Origin: Pengzhenrongella frigida
GTDB taxonomy: Bacteria > Actinomycetota > Actinomycetes > Actinomycetales > Cellulomonadaceae
DNA: 42,277 bases
NCBI RefSeq assembly: GCF_004168625.1
Contig: NZ_SDWW01000041.1
Coordinates: 1-42,277 of the forward strand
Direction: 5' to 3'
The position numbers were made by a program, and so were the translations under genes. Below, one piece after another: positions 1 through 8,049 of this stretch; position 1 is the stretch's first letter; each line of letters opens with the position of its first letter. Under the pieces are notes generated by a model. The model had not been told where the DNA came from. It did no database searches and saw only the letters and a list, made by a program, of their open reading frames with translations.

Positions 1-77
1 ACATCGAGATCCACTGGGAACCCGGCCACGGCTGGCAATTCACCGACCAAAACGGCCAACCACTCCGACCAGAATGA
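1..77 (+). CDS. C-terminal fragment of a probable HNH-endonuclease-type (DUF222-like) protein
   Basis: An open frame enters from the left edge (frame of base 3) and ends at TGA 75-77. The visible C-terminus reads HWEPGHGWQFTDQNG followed by a short polar tail. From memory, tails of this W-x-x-G-x-G-W-x-F-T type close many actinobacterial DUF222/HNH nuclease-like proteins, but the HNH motif itself lies outside the window. The fragment uses CAA, CCA and AAC/CAA runs and is less GC-rich than the genes that follow, which would fit a mobile or recently acquired gene. The family call is tentative; that a coding frame ends here is more secure. Confidence 0.45.
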   Translation, partial: IEIHWEPGHGWQFTDQNGQPLRPE

Positions 78-108
78 GGATCAACCTTTCCCGCCGAAGC
101 GGGCGCAG

Positions 109-150
109 GCAGTCCGGACGCCGCAGTCCGGACGCCGCAGTCCGGACGCC
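109..150. repeat. Three tandem copies of a 14-bp unit
   Basis: The unit GCAGTCCGGACGCC occurs three times without mismatch (109-122, 123-136, 137-150), followed by a partial GCAGCC. It lies between the end of the left-edge gene and the convergent small membrane-protein gene. Each unit contains the palindrome TCCGGA. No promoter or terminator role is evident. Confidence 0.85.
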
Positions 151-156
151 GCAGCC

Positions 157-489
157 TCAGAACAATGAGCCCTTGAACACCACGGACTCAATAATTCCGA
201 GCAACCCGAGAATCATGCCGAGCACGGCTTTCCGCTTGCCGATCGGCGCGTACCCGAACTGGCTCATCAGCGACGCCCGGTTGTAGCCGAACGCCGAGAA
301 CCCGATCGCGGCGATCCCCACCAGCAGGATCGGGTTCACCACCACGCTGACGAGCCCAAGGACCAGCCCGACCGTCGCCGCGGTGTTTCGCCCCGTCGTC
401 TCCTCACGTGCGCAGTCACCGCTCGCTGCCGGTCGGTCCGGTGCGGATCTGCCGGGTTCGGGGACCGCCGACTCGAGACCTGCTGCCAT
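157..489 (-). CDS. Small two-helix membrane protein (DUF4190-like)
   Basis: The frame encodes about 110 residues from ATG 489. A polar N-terminus of about 40 residues is followed by two hydrophobic segments, one around NTAATVGLVLGLVSVVVNPI continuing to GIAAIGFSAFG, and one around AVLGMILGLLGIIESVVF. The segment NTAATVGLVLGLVS and the linker GKRKAVLGMILGLLGI resemble DUF4190-type proteins, small actinobacterial membrane proteins without a known reaction. I prefer ATG 489 over the upstream GTG 525: GTG 525 has GGAGG directly abutting it, which is too close, whereas ATG 489 has a GGGGAAG/GGTGG purine stretch upstream. It is divergent from the helicase. Function unknown. Confidence 0.6.
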   Translation of the reverse strand: MAAGLESAVPEPGRSAPDRPAASGDCAREETTGRNTAATVGLVLGLVSVVVNPILLVGIAAIGFSAFGYNRASLMSQFGYAPIGKRKAVLGMILGLLGIIESVVFKGSLF

Positions 490-511
490 GCTTCGCCACC
501 GTTTCTTCCCC

Positions 512-539
512 GGGTGTCTCGACACCCTCCAGCGGAGGG
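512..539 (-). promoter_or_regulatory. Two overlapping inverted repeats upstream of the small membrane-protein gene
   Basis: On the minus strand CCCTCC-GCT-GGAGGG (539-525) is followed by GGGTGTC-GA-GACACCC (527-512). The two stems share three G residues, so they cannot form together. They lie 23-50 bases upstream of ATG 489. They could be a dyad operator or a small RNA switch; nothing else in the sequence decides this. Confidence 0.35.
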
Positions 540-723
540 CTCGACTCTGCGGCTACGACTCTAGAGCGGCCGGCTGTGCCCGCTGGGCGTGCCACCCGGA
601 CATGACTGCGACATGACGGCCACCCGAAGGAGACTCCTGCCCCAGACGGGACGGTCGCCCCAGATTCGCGGCTCCGCGCCCGACCCGAGCGAGCCCGACC
701 GCCACGCCTGAGACGATAGGGGG

Positions 724-3288
724 GTGTCCACCCTCACCGACCGCCCGCTCACGCTCTCCGCGCGGATGCCGGCGCAGCCGGACGCGGACTCCCTCTACGA
801 GGCATTCATCGCCTGGGCGACGGATCAGGGTCTCGAGCTCTACCCCGCACAGCAGGAGGCGCTGCTCGAGCTGGTGACCGGTTCGCACGTGATCCTGTCG
901 ACCCCAACCGGTTCCGGGAAGTCGCTCGTCGCCATCGCCGCCCACTTCGTGGCACTCGCCCAGGGACGCCGCACCTACTACACGGCGCCGCTCAAGGCGC
1001 TCGTCAGCGAGAAGTTCTTCTCGCTCGTCGCGGCGTTCGGGTCCGAGAACGTCGGGATGATGACCGGCGACTCGTCCGTGAACCCCGGCGCACCGATCAT
1101 CTGCTGCACGGCCGAGATCCTCGCGAACATCGCCCTGCGGGAGGGGGGCGCCGAGGGCGACCCGACCGTCGTCGGGCAGGTCGTCATGGACGAGTTCCAC
1201 TTCTATGCGGACCCGCAGCGCGGCTGGGCCTGGCAGATCCCCCTCCTCGAGCTTCCCCAGGCGCAGTTCCTGCTCATGTCGGCGACGCTCGGCGACGTCA
1301 CGTTCTTCAAGGAGGACCTCGAACGGCGCACCGAGCGCTTGGTCGCGGTCGTCGAGAACACCGAACGACCGGTACCGCTGACGTTCAGCTACGCCATCGA
1401 GCCGCTGCACGAGCTGCTCGAGGAGCTCGTCAACACCCACCGCGCGCCGGTCTACGTCGTGCACTTCACGCAGGCGGCCGCCGTCGAGCGAGCCCAGGCG
1501 CTGATGAGCATGAACGTCGCCACCCGCGAGCAGCGCGACCAGATCGCCGTCGAGCTGGGGGCGTTCCGGTTCGGCCCGGGCTTCGGCCGCACGCTGTCTC
1601 GCCTGCTGCGCCACGGCATCGGCGTGCACCACGCCGGGATGCTGCCCAAGTACCGGCGCGTCGTCGAGCGCCTCACGCAGAAGGGCCTGCTCAAGGTCGT
1701 GTGCGGAACCGACACCCTGGGTGTCGGGATCAACGTGCCGATCCGCACGGTCGTGCTGACCTCCCTGGTCAAGTACGACGGCGTCCGGATGAGGCACCTG
1801 TCCGCGCGGGAGTTCCACCAGATCGCGGGCCGCGCCGGGCGGGCGGGCTACGACACCGTCGGCGAGGTGATCGTGATGGCGCCCGATCACGTCATCGAGA
1901 ACCGCAAGCAGCTCGAGCGCGCCGGGGACGACCCGAAGAAGATCCGCAAGGTCGTGCGCAAGAAGGCCCCCGACGGCGCGGTCAACTGGACGGACAAGAC
2001 GTACGAACGACTGCGCGACGCCGCCCCCGAGCAGCTGACCTCGAGCTTCGCGGTCTCGCATGCGATGGTGCTCAACGTCCTGGCACGTCCGGGCGAGCCC
2101 ATCGCGGCGATGAAGCACCTGCTCACGGACAACCACGAGCCCGAGTCCGCCCAGGGCCGGCACGTGCGTCAGGCGGTCGCCGTCTACCGCTCCCTGAAGG
2201 CGGCCGGCGTCATCGAGCGCGTGCCACGACCGGACGGGCACGGCCTGACCGTCCGGCTCACCGTCGACATCCCGGCGAACTTCGCGCTGAACCAGGCCCT
2301 CTCGCCGTTCGCGTTCGCCGCCCTGGACCTGCTCGACCTCGAGTCCCCCACCCACGCGCTGGACGTCGTCTCGGTCATCGAGTCGACCCTCGACAACCCG
2401 CGCCAGGTGCTGTCCGCGCAGGCGAACAAGGCGCGCGGCGAGGCGGTCGCGGCCATGAAGGCCGACGGCCTCGAGTACGACGAGCGGATGGCGCTGCTCG
2501 AGGACGTCACCTACCCGATGCCGCTCGCGGAGCTCCTCACCGGTGCGTTCGTCACGTACCGTCAGACCAACCCGTGGGTCGCGGACCTCGAGCTCTCCCC
2601 CAAGTCGGTCGTGCGTGACATGCACGAGCGCACGATGACGTTCGTCGAGTACGTCTCGTACTACGCGCTGGAGCGGACCGAGGGCGTCCTGCTGCGCTAC
2701 CTGGCCGACGCGTACCGCGCACTGCGTCAGACGGTCCCCGAGGAGAGCCGCACCGAAGAGCTGGCCGAGCTGGTCGAGTGGCTCGGCGAGCTGGTCCGCC
2801 GCACCGACTCGAGCCTGCTCGACGAGTGGGAGCGGCTGCGCAATCCGGCCGACGACGGCTCGGACGCGGTGGTCGATGTGGACACCGAGGACGCCCCGAA
2901 GCCGATCACGACGAACAAGCGTGCCTTCCGCGCCCTGGTCCGCAACGCCCTCTTCCGGCGGGTCGACCTGGCCGCTCGCGAGAACTACGCCGCGCTGGGC
3001 GCGCTCGACGGCGCCGACGGCTGGGACTCCGAGGCCTGGGCCACCGCGCTCGACCCGTTCTACGTCGACCACGACGCGATCGGCATCGGCCCGAACGCGC
3101 GCGGCCCCAAGCTGTTGCAGATCACCGAGCGCACCGGTGAGGAGGGCGCGCGCTGGGAGGTCCGCCAGATGCTGGACGACGAGCCCGCCGGCGACCACGA
3201 CTGGTTCATCGGGGCGGTCGTGGACCTCGCTGCCAGCGACGTCGCAGGTGAGGCAGTGCTGCACGTGACCGCCGTCGGCCCGATGTAG
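724..3288 (+). CDS. SKI2-like DEAD/DEAH-box helicase with DUF3516 C-terminal region
   Basis: This 854-residue protein has a complete superfamily 2 helicase core. Walker A TPTGSGKS is near residues 60-67, the DExH box is DEFH at about 156-159, motif III is SAT at 186-188, and motif VI is QIAGRAGRAG at about 366-375. The motif HHAGMLPKYRR before motif V is typical of SKI2/MTR4-like helicases. The C-terminal half (about 450-854) matches the actinobacterial DUF3516 arrangement and lacks a nuclease motif. Expected activity is ATP-dependent RNA or nucleic-acid unwinding in the cytoplasm; the physiological substrate is unknown. The start is GTG 724, preceded directly by a G-run and by GACGAT six bases upstream, so translation may be leaderless. 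The ybaK-like gene follows after 12 bases. Confidence 0.93.
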   Translation: MSTLTDRPLTLSARMPAQPDADSLYEAFIAWATDQGLELYPAQQEALLELVTGSHVILSTPTGSGKSLVAIAAHFVALAQGRRTYYTAPLKALVSEKFFSLVAAFGSENVGMMTGDSSVNPGAPIICCTAEILANIALREGGAEGDPTVVGQVVMDEFHFYADPQRGWAWQIPLLELPQAQFLLMSATLGDVTFFKEDLERRTERLVAVVENTERPVPLTFSYAIEPLHELLEELVNTHRAPVYVVHFTQAAAVERAQALMSMNVATREQRDQIAVELGAFRFGPGFGRTLSRLLRHGIGVHHAGMLPKYRRVVERLTQKGLLKVVCGTDTLGVGINVPIRTVVLTSLVKYDGVRMRHLSAREFHQIAGRAGRAGYDTVGEVIVMAPDHVIENRKQLERAGDDPKKIRKVVRKKAPDGAVNWTDKTYERLRDAAPEQLTSSFAVSHAMVLNVLARPGEPIAAMKHLLTDNHEPESAQGRHVRQAVAVYRSLKAAGVIERVPRPDGHGLTVRLTVDIPANFALNQALSPFAFAALDLLDLESPTHALDVVSVIESTLDNPRQVLSAQANKARGEAVAAMKADGLEYDERMALLEDVTYPMPLAELLTGAFVTYRQTNPWVADLELSPKSVVRDMHERTMTFVEYVSYYALERTEGVLLRYLADAYRALRQTVPEESRTEELAELVEWLGELVRRTDSSLLDEWERLRNPADDGSDAVVDVDTEDAPKPITTNKRAFRALVRNALFRRVDLAARENYAALGALDGADGWDSEAWATALDPFYVDHDAIGIGPNARGPKLLQITERTGEEGARWEVRQMLDDEPAGDHDWFIGAVVDLAASDVAGEAVLHVTAVGPM

Positions 3289-3300
3289 GGGGCAGTACAC

Positions 3301-3804
3301 ATGGCCAAGAAGTCGACCAAGCACTCCGCCGGCGGCACCCCTGCCCTCGTCGCCCTCGATGGCGCCGGTGTCGCCCACTCGGTGCACCCGTACGAGCACG
3401 ATCCCGCGAGCGGGCTCGGGTACGGGCTCGAGGCTGCCGAGGTCCTCGGGGTCGAACCCGCACGGGTGTTCAAGACCCTGGTGACCTCCGTCGACGGCGC
3501 GCTCACGGTCGCCGTCGTGCCCGTCACCGGACAGCTCGACCTCAAGTCCCTCGCGCACGCCGTCGGCGGCAAGAAGGCCGCGATGGCCGAGCAGGCTGCG
3601 GCCGAGCGCGCGACCGGCTACGTGGCTGGCGGGATCTCCCCGCTCGGCCAGCGGCAGCGGCTACGCACGGTGGTCGACGTGACCGCGACCGGCCACGCGA
3701 CGGTGTTCGTCTCAGGTGGCCGCCGCGGGCTCGACGTCGAGCTCGCGCCGGCCGATCTCGTCCGGCTGACCGACGCCGTCGTCGCCCCGATCGCCCGGGC
3801 ATAG
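3301..3804 (+). CDS. ybaK: Cys-tRNA(Pro)/Cys-tRNA(Cys) deacylase, YbaK/EbsC type
   Basis: This 167-residue single-domain protein belongs to the YbaK/ProX editing family, which hydrolyses cysteine mischarged on tRNA(Pro). The conserved pieces are visible: an N-terminal PALVALDGAGV segment, HPYEHDP, the block RVFKTLV, the lysine pair of the GGKKAAMAE segment, and YVAGGISPLGQ near the middle. The length is normal for the family (about 155-170). Start ATG 3301 has GTAGGGGG ten bases upstream. It lies 12 bases after the helicase stop and is probably co-transcribed with it, and it converges on the yccF-like gene. Confidence 0.93.
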   Translation: MAKKSTKHSAGGTPALVALDGAGVAHSVHPYEHDPASGLGYGLEAAEVLGVEPARVFKTLVTSVDGALTVAVVPVTGQLDLKSLAHAVGGKKAAMAEQAAAERATGYVAGGISPLGQRQRLRTVVDVTATGHATVFVSGGRRGLDVELAPADLVRLTDAVVAPIARA

Positions 3805-3850
3805 CGGGCCCGCATCAGGCGCAGCCGGGCAGAGCCGGCGCCAGCTGCGG

Positions 3851-4243
3851 TCAGCGCGCCCCGAACGGCGCGTCGCTCGAGACGATGTCCTTCCCGAGCG
3901 GCATGAGAGAGACGGGGATGAGCTTGAAGCTGGCGATCCCCATCGGGATCCCGATGATCGTCACGCACAACGCGATGCCGGTCATCAGGTGGCCGATCGC
4001 GAGCCAGATCCCCGCCACGATCAGCCAGATCACGTTGCCGATTGCCGAGCCGACCCCCGCCGACGGCTTGTCGACCACCGTGCGACCGAACGGCCAGAGC
4101 ACGTAGTTCGCGATCCGGAACGACGCGATGCCGAACGGGATCGTGACGATCAGGACGAAGCAGATGATCCCGGCGACGGCATAGCCGACGGCCATCCAGA
4201 AGCCGGCCAGGACGAGCCAGATGAGGTTCAGGAGCGTGCGCAT
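3851..4243 (-). CDS. YccF-domain inner-membrane protein
   Basis: The 130-residue product contains two similar halves, LLNLIWLVLAGFWMAVGYAVAGI and IGNVIWLIVAGIWLAIGHLMTGI, each followed by a glycine/proline segment (TIPFGIASF and GIPMGIASF). This duplicated pattern is that of the YccF domain family, small multi-pass membrane proteins with no established activity. ATG 4243 was chosen over GTG 4261 because CTGGGGGC precedes it and because the hydrophobic domain begins immediately after it. The gene converges with ybaK and is divergent from yggS. Confidence 0.88.
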   Translation of the reverse strand: MRTLLNLIWLVLAGFWMAVGYAVAGIICFVLIVTIPFGIASFRIANYVLWPFGRTVVDKPSAGVGSAIGNVIWLIVAGIWLAIGHLMTGIALCVTIIGIPMGIASFKLIPVSLMPLGKDIVSSDAPFGAR

Positions 4244-4285
4244 GCCCCCAGCCTGCCGCACTCGGGCCGCGGACTCACACCCGGA

Positions 4286-4291
4286 TAGGGT
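4286..4291 (+). promoter_or_regulatory. -10-like element of a leaderless promoter for the yggS-type gene
   Basis: TAGGGT lies eight bases before ATG 4300, and no Shine-Dalgarno sequence sits between them. This places the expected transcription start at or next to the start codon. No convincing -35 hexamer is visible. Confidence 0.5.
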
Positions 4292-4299
4292 GCCGTTCC

Positions 4300-5019
4300 A
4301 TGACTGACGACGACGCCCACGTGGCGGGGATCGCGACCCGGCTGGGCGCGGTGCGCGCCCGGATCGCGGCCGCCGAGCACGATGCCGGCCGGCCCGCGGG
4401 TGCGGTGCGGCTCCTGGTCGCCACCAAGACCATGCCCGCGAGCCTGATCCGCGCCGCGATCGGCGCGGGGGTCGACCTGATCGGGGAGAACCGGGTCCAG
4501 GAGCTCGTCGCCAAGGGACCCGAGCTCGCGGGGCTCGGCGTCGAGATCCACCTCATCGGCCACCTGCAGGGCAACAAGGCCAATCCGGCCCTGCGCTGGG
4601 CGACCTGCGTCCAGAGCGTGGATTCCCCGGAGATCGCCGCGCGCCTCGGCGAGCGCAGCGCCGAGGCCGGGCGCGTGCTCGACGTCCTGATCCAGGTCAA
4701 CGTCTCGGGCGAGCCGACCAAGTACGGTGTGCTGCCCGACTCGGCGACGGACTTTGCGGGCGCCGTCGCGGGCATCCCCGGCCTACGTCTGCGCGGCTTC
4801 ATGACGATCGGGGCGAACTCCCCCGATGCCGGGCTCGTCCGCGCGGGCTACGCACACCTGCGCGAGCTGCGCGACGCCGTCGTCGGCTCGGGTCTGGCGG
4901 GCACGACGGACGTCACCGAGCTGTCCATGGGCATGAGCGGCGACCTCGAGCTCGCGATCGCCGAGGGGGCCACGATCGTGCGGGTCGGTACCGGCGTGTT
5001 CGGCGCCCGCCCCCGGTAG
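4300..5019 (+). CDS. YggS/PLPBP-family pyridoxal-phosphate-binding protein
   Basis: This 239-residue protein belongs to the YggS (PLP homeostasis protein) family, which binds PLP and influences vitamin B6 and amino-acid balance without a known enzymatic reaction. The PLP lysine is K43 in LLVATKTMPA. LIGENRVQE and HLIGHLQGNK follow at the usual spacing, and the C-terminal ELSMGMSGDLELAI matches the family's phosphate-binding segment. Length is normal. In many actinobacteria yggS sits in the division cluster; here it is isolated, beside a lipoate ligase family gene with which it converges. Several enzymes of this window (IlvE, the NifS-like desulfurase) use PLP, which makes the setting sensible but does not prove a link. 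Confidence 0.93.
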   Translation: MTDDDAHVAGIATRLGAVRARIAAAEHDAGRPAGAVRLLVATKTMPASLIRAAIGAGVDLIGENRVQELVAKGPELAGLGVEIHLIGHLQGNKANPALRWATCVQSVDSPEIAARLGERSAEAGRVLDVLIQVNVSGEPTKYGVLPDSATDFAGAVAGIPGLRLRGFMTIGANSPDAGLVRAGYAHLRELRDAVVGSGLAGTTDVTELSMGMSGDLELAIAEGATIVRVGTGVFGARPR

Positions 5020-5050
5020 CCGACGCAGCAGGTCGTCGCCGCTGATCGCC

Positions 5051-6163
5051 TCACGGGACGCGCGTGAGCCACTCCGGCGTACCGAACTTGGTGCTGACCA
5101 GGTGCTCGGCCCGCGCGACCTCGGCCTCGCGGAGCTCGCCGTCGACCGTGTCGTAGCGCCCGCGGAAGTGGGTCTTGAACGCCTCGATGACCTCGGTACG
5201 CGGGCGGCCGGTCTGCGAGCGGACGGGGTCCACGCGCTTCTTGGCGCTCGTGGTGCCCTTGTCGGAGAGCTTCTCGCGCCCGATCCGCAGCACCTCGAGC
5301 ATCTTGTCGGCGTCGATGTCGTACGCCATCGTCACATGGTGCAGCACGGCTCCCCCGGCCAGGCGCTTCTGCGCGGCGCCGGCGAGCTTGCCGGCCGGGG
5401 AGGCGATGTCGTTCAGGCCGGAGAACCCCGCGATGACGCCGACGTCGGCCAGCGCACCGATCACCCAGTCGTCCAGGAAGGCATAGGACTGCTCGAAGCT
5501 GAGCCCGTCGACGAGGGAGGCGGGCACCACGAGCGAGAACGTGATGCAGTTGCCCGCCTCCATGAACATCGCTCCGCCGCCCGAGATGCGCCGCACGACG
5601 GTGATGCCGTGCTTGTCGGCGCCGTCGGGGTCCACCTCGTTGCGCAGCGACTGGAACGAGCCGATGACGACGGCGGGCTCGACCCACTCCCAGAACCGCA
5701 GCGTCGGGCCGCGTCGGCCGGCCGCGAGCTCCTCGGCGAGCACCTGGTCGAGGGCCACGTGCAGCGCGGGCGCCTGCGGGCCGGTGTGGATCAGCTCGAA
5801 GGTGTGGTCGCGCCAGCTCGTCGCGTGGCCCAAGGCCCGCCGCACGGCGATCGCCACCGACTCGGCGGTGAACCCTACGAGCGTGACCGTGTCGTCGAGC
5901 GCGGCCTCGATCGCCCGGGTGAGCTCCGGAACCTTCGCCTCGACGAGCTGCCCGACCAGGGCGGCGTCGATCCGCTCGAGCGCGTCGTCGGGCTCGAGGA
6001 AGAAGTCACCGCTGATGGCAACCGACGCCAGCAGCCCGTCGGCGACCACGACGTCGGCCGCCACCAGCTTGCCGCCCGGAACCTTGTACTCCCCCCGCAG
6101 GGCGACGAGCTCGGCGGCGTCGCGGGGCTGGACGGAATCGGGCATCGACACGGGGATTGTCAC
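5051..6163 (-). CDS. Lipoate--protein ligase family protein with accessory domain at the N-terminus
   Basis: The protein (370 aa) has a biotin/lipoate ligase catalytic domain from about residue 130, with the signature RRISGGGAMF at 191-200 and the putative catalytic lysine K259 in PAGKLAGAAQKR. Such enzymes activate lipoate (or octanoate) and attach it to E2 or GcvH lysines. The N-terminal 20-115 residues (EYKVPGGKLVAADV, ISGDFFLEPDDALE) resemble the small accessory domain that forms the C-terminus of Escherichia coli LplA, so the domain order is reversed. Start GTG 6163 has TAGGAT six bases upstream, suggesting leaderless translation; AGGA within it could alternatively be a ribosome site. 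No lipA or lipB is nearby. Confidence 0.85.
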   Translation of the reverse strand: MTIPVSMPDSVQPRDAAELVALRGEYKVPGGKLVAADVVVADGLLASVAISGDFFLEPDDALERIDAALVGQLVEAKVPELTRAIEAALDDTVTLVGFTAESVAIAVRRALGHATSWRDHTFELIHTGPQAPALHVALDQVLAEELAAGRRGPTLRFWEWVEPAVVIGSFQSLRNEVDPDGADKHGITVVRRISGGGAMFMEAGNCITFSLVVPASLVDGLSFEQSYAFLDDWVIGALADVGVIAGFSGLNDIASPAGKLAGAAQKRLAGGAVLHHVTMAYDIDADKMLEVLRIGREKLSDKGTTSAKKRVDPVRSQTGRPRTEVIEAFKTHFRGRYDTVDGELREAEVARAEHLVSTKFGTPEWLTRVP

Positions 6164-6169
6164 GAAATC

Positions 6170-6175
6170 ATCCTA
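6170..6175 (-). promoter_or_regulatory. -10-like element of the lipoate ligase gene
   Basis: On the minus strand TAGGAT ends six bases before GTG 6163. It separates this gene from cimA, whose stop lies 58 bases upstream, so the ligase gene may have its own leaderless promoter. Confidence 0.45.
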
Positions 6176-6221
6176 CGACCGGCCGGATGGCAGGCTGCCC
6201 GCGAGCCCTGCCCGTCGACGG

Positions 6222-7844
6222 TCAGCGGCGGGCCACGCCCGCGCGCAGCAGGCCGTAGACGATCGAGTCGACGATCGCCTCGAACGAGGCCTCGATGACG
6301 TTGGGGCCGACGCCGACGGTGCGCCACGTCGTCTCCGCACCGGAGTCCATGGTCTCCACGAGCACGCGTGTGACCGCGTCGGTGCCGTGCATCGTGTCCA
6401 TGATCCGCACCTTGAAGTCGATCAGCTCGAGGCGCTCGATCTCGGGATACGTCGTGACCAGCGCCTGGCGCAGCGCGTGGTCGAGGGCGTTGACGGGCCC
6501 GTTGCCCTCACCCGTCGCGACGGTGCGCGTGCCACCCGCGGTGAGCTTCACGGTCGCCTCGGCGTTCGCATGGTCGAGGGTCCCGGGGAGCGTCTCGACG
6601 ATGACCCGCCAGCTCTCGACGTCGAAGAAGGCGAGCCGCTCGCCGTCGACCTCCTCGCGCAGCAACAGCTCGAACGAGGCGTCCGCGGCGTCGTAGGTGT
6701 AGCCCTGCGCCTCAGCGTCCTTGATGCGGTTCATCACCCTGCCGAGCAGTTCGCTCTGCCCCGCCAGGTCGATGCCGAGCTCGCGACCCTTGAGCTCGAT
6801 CGACGCGCGACCGGCCATGTCGGAGATGAGCATGCGCATGTCGTTGCCGACCCGGATCGGGTCGATGTGCTGGTAGAGGTCCGGATCCACGCGGATGGCG
6901 CTCGCATGCAGCCCCGCCTTGTGGGCGAACGCGCTCGCACCGATGTAGGGCTGGCGTGCGAACGGGCTGATGTTGGTGATCTCGCTGATGGCGTGCGCGA
7001 TGCGGGTGGCCTCTCGCAGGCCGCCGGAACCGACGAGCAGGTTGCGTCCCTGCTTGATCTCGAGGTTCGCGACCACGGCGATGAGGTCGGCGTTGCCCGT
7101 GCGCTCGCCGTACCCGTTGACCGTCCCCTGCACATGACCTGCGCCGGCGCCGACCGCCGCGAGGGTGTTCGCGACCGCGCAGCCGGAGTCGTTGTGCGCG
7201 TGCATTCCCAGCCGGGGACCATGCCCGACGGCGGCCTGCACCTCGCCGACGATCTGCGCCACGCCGTCGGGCAGCATGCCGCCGTTCGTGTCGCACAGCG
7301 TGACGACCTCAGCGCCCGACCCGAACGCCGCCAGGATCGCCTCGAGGGCGTAGCCGGGGTCGTACCGGTAGCCGTCGAAGAAGTGCTCGGCGTCGAGCAC
7401 GACGCGCCGCCCCTCGCCCACCAGGAGCGAGACGGTGTCGGTGATCATCGCGAGGTTCTCCGCGGCGGTCGTGCGCAGCGCGCGCTCGACGTGGCGGATG
7501 TCGGTCTTGGCGACGAGGGTGACCACCGGCGTCTGGGCATCGAGCAGCGCCCGCACCTGCGGGTCGTCCACTGCCTTCACCCCCGCCTTCCGGGTGGCCC
7601 CGAAGGCGGCGAGCACCGCGTTGGTCAGGTGCAGCTCCTTGGCCGCCCGAGCGAAGAACTCCGTGTCCTTCGGGATCGCACCCGGCCACCCGCCCTCGAT
7701 GAAGCCGACCCCCAGCTCGTCCAGAAGCGGGGCGATGGCGAGCTTGTCCGCGACGGAGAGGTTCATCCCCTCCTGCTGCGCGCCGTCGCGCAACGTCGTG
7801 TCGTAGACGTCGAATGCACTGTGCTGCGAGTGGTCGCTGGTCAC
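6222..7844 (-). CDS. cimA: Citramalate synthase
   Basis: The 540-residue product belongs to the LeuA/CimA family. Near the N-terminus YDTTLRDGAQQEG (about 14-26) carries the catalytic and metal-binding R-D pair, HAHND near residue 213 carries the metal histidines, and the C-terminal part (about 400-540) is the LeuA-type allosteric domain ending VDSIVYGLLRAG. TLRDGAQQEG is the CimA form rather than that of 2-isopropylmalate synthase. The enzyme condenses pyruvate and acetyl-CoA to (R)-citramalate, the threonine-independent entry to isoleucine. I place the start at GTG 7844 with AAGAGAG upstream; an extension to 7994 would read through the leader region. It lies downstream of ilvE and of a leader-peptide attenuator. 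Confidence 0.93.
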   Translation of the reverse strand: MTSDHSQHSAFDVYDTTLRDGAQQEGMNLSVADKLAIAPLLDELGVGFIEGGWPGAIPKDTEFFARAAKELHLTNAVLAAFGATRKAGVKAVDDPQVRALLDAQTPVVTLVAKTDIRHVERALRTTAAENLAMITDTVSLLVGEGRRVVLDAEHFFDGYRYDPGYALEAILAAFGSGAEVVTLCDTNGGMLPDGVAQIVGEVQAAVGHGPRLGMHAHNDSGCAVANTLAAVGAGAGHVQGTVNGYGERTGNADLIAVVANLEIKQGRNLLVGSGGLREATRIAHAISEITNISPFARQPYIGASAFAHKAGLHASAIRVDPDLYQHIDPIRVGNDMRMLISDMAGRASIELKGRELGIDLAGQSELLGRVMNRIKDAEAQGYTYDAADASFELLLREEVDGERLAFFDVESWRVIVETLPGTLDHANAEATVKLTAGGTRTVATGEGNGPVNALDHALRQALVTTYPEIERLELIDFKVRIMDTMHGTDAVTRVLVETMDSGAETTWRTVGVGPNVIEASFEAIVDSIVYGLLRAGVARR

Positions 7845-7992
7845 GATGAACTCTCTTGAGCATGGAGACGGTGACGTGCCGGGAGACAAGAGTCTTCGTC
7901 GATCGCGTATCCCTGTGCGGGGAGCTGCCGGCGGGGGGTGGTGCCGGACTGGCGATCGACGGGCTGTCGGGTAGGGGGGTGGGCCCGACAAC

Positions 7993-8022
7993 AAAAAGAC
8001 CCCCCGAGGGTACGGGAGGTCT
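7993..8022 (-). terminator. Intrinsic terminator/attenuator upstream of cimA
   Basis: On the minus strand AGACCTCCCG (8022-8013), a six-base loop and CGGGGGGTCT (8006-7997) form a 10-bp stem with one G-T wobble, and T7997-T7993 gives a five-T tract. It lies 149 bases upstream of the cimA start and downstream of the leader ORF, the position expected of an attenuator. Confidence 0.85.
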
Positions 8023-8049
8023 GCGCGTTCGGCGGTCTGCCGAACGCGC
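8023..8049 (-). promoter_or_regulatory. Perfect 11-bp hairpin abutting the cimA leader stop codon
   Basis: GCGCGTTCGGC (8049-8039) and GCCGAACGCGC (8033-8023) pair without mismatch around the loop AGACC. The 5' arm starts on the last base of the leader stop codon, so a ribosome stalled on the last codons would cover it. Loop plus 3' arm give AGACCGCC, one base different from AGACCTCC in the terminator's 5' arm. It may therefore pair with GGGGGTCT and act as antiterminator. The alternative pairing is inferred; the repeats are seen. Confidence 0.75.

Noticed and set aside
560-574. TCTAGAGCGGCCGGC, which resembles a cloning polylinker (XbaI followed by a NotI-like site)
   Set aside because: The flanking DNA is normal for the genome, no vector sequence follows, and short GC-rich matches are expected by chance.
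7844-7994. cimA start at 7994 (590 residues)
   Set aside because: This extension would be translated from the untranslated region after the terminator and has no family similarity. GTG 7844 has a ribosome site and gives the normal length.
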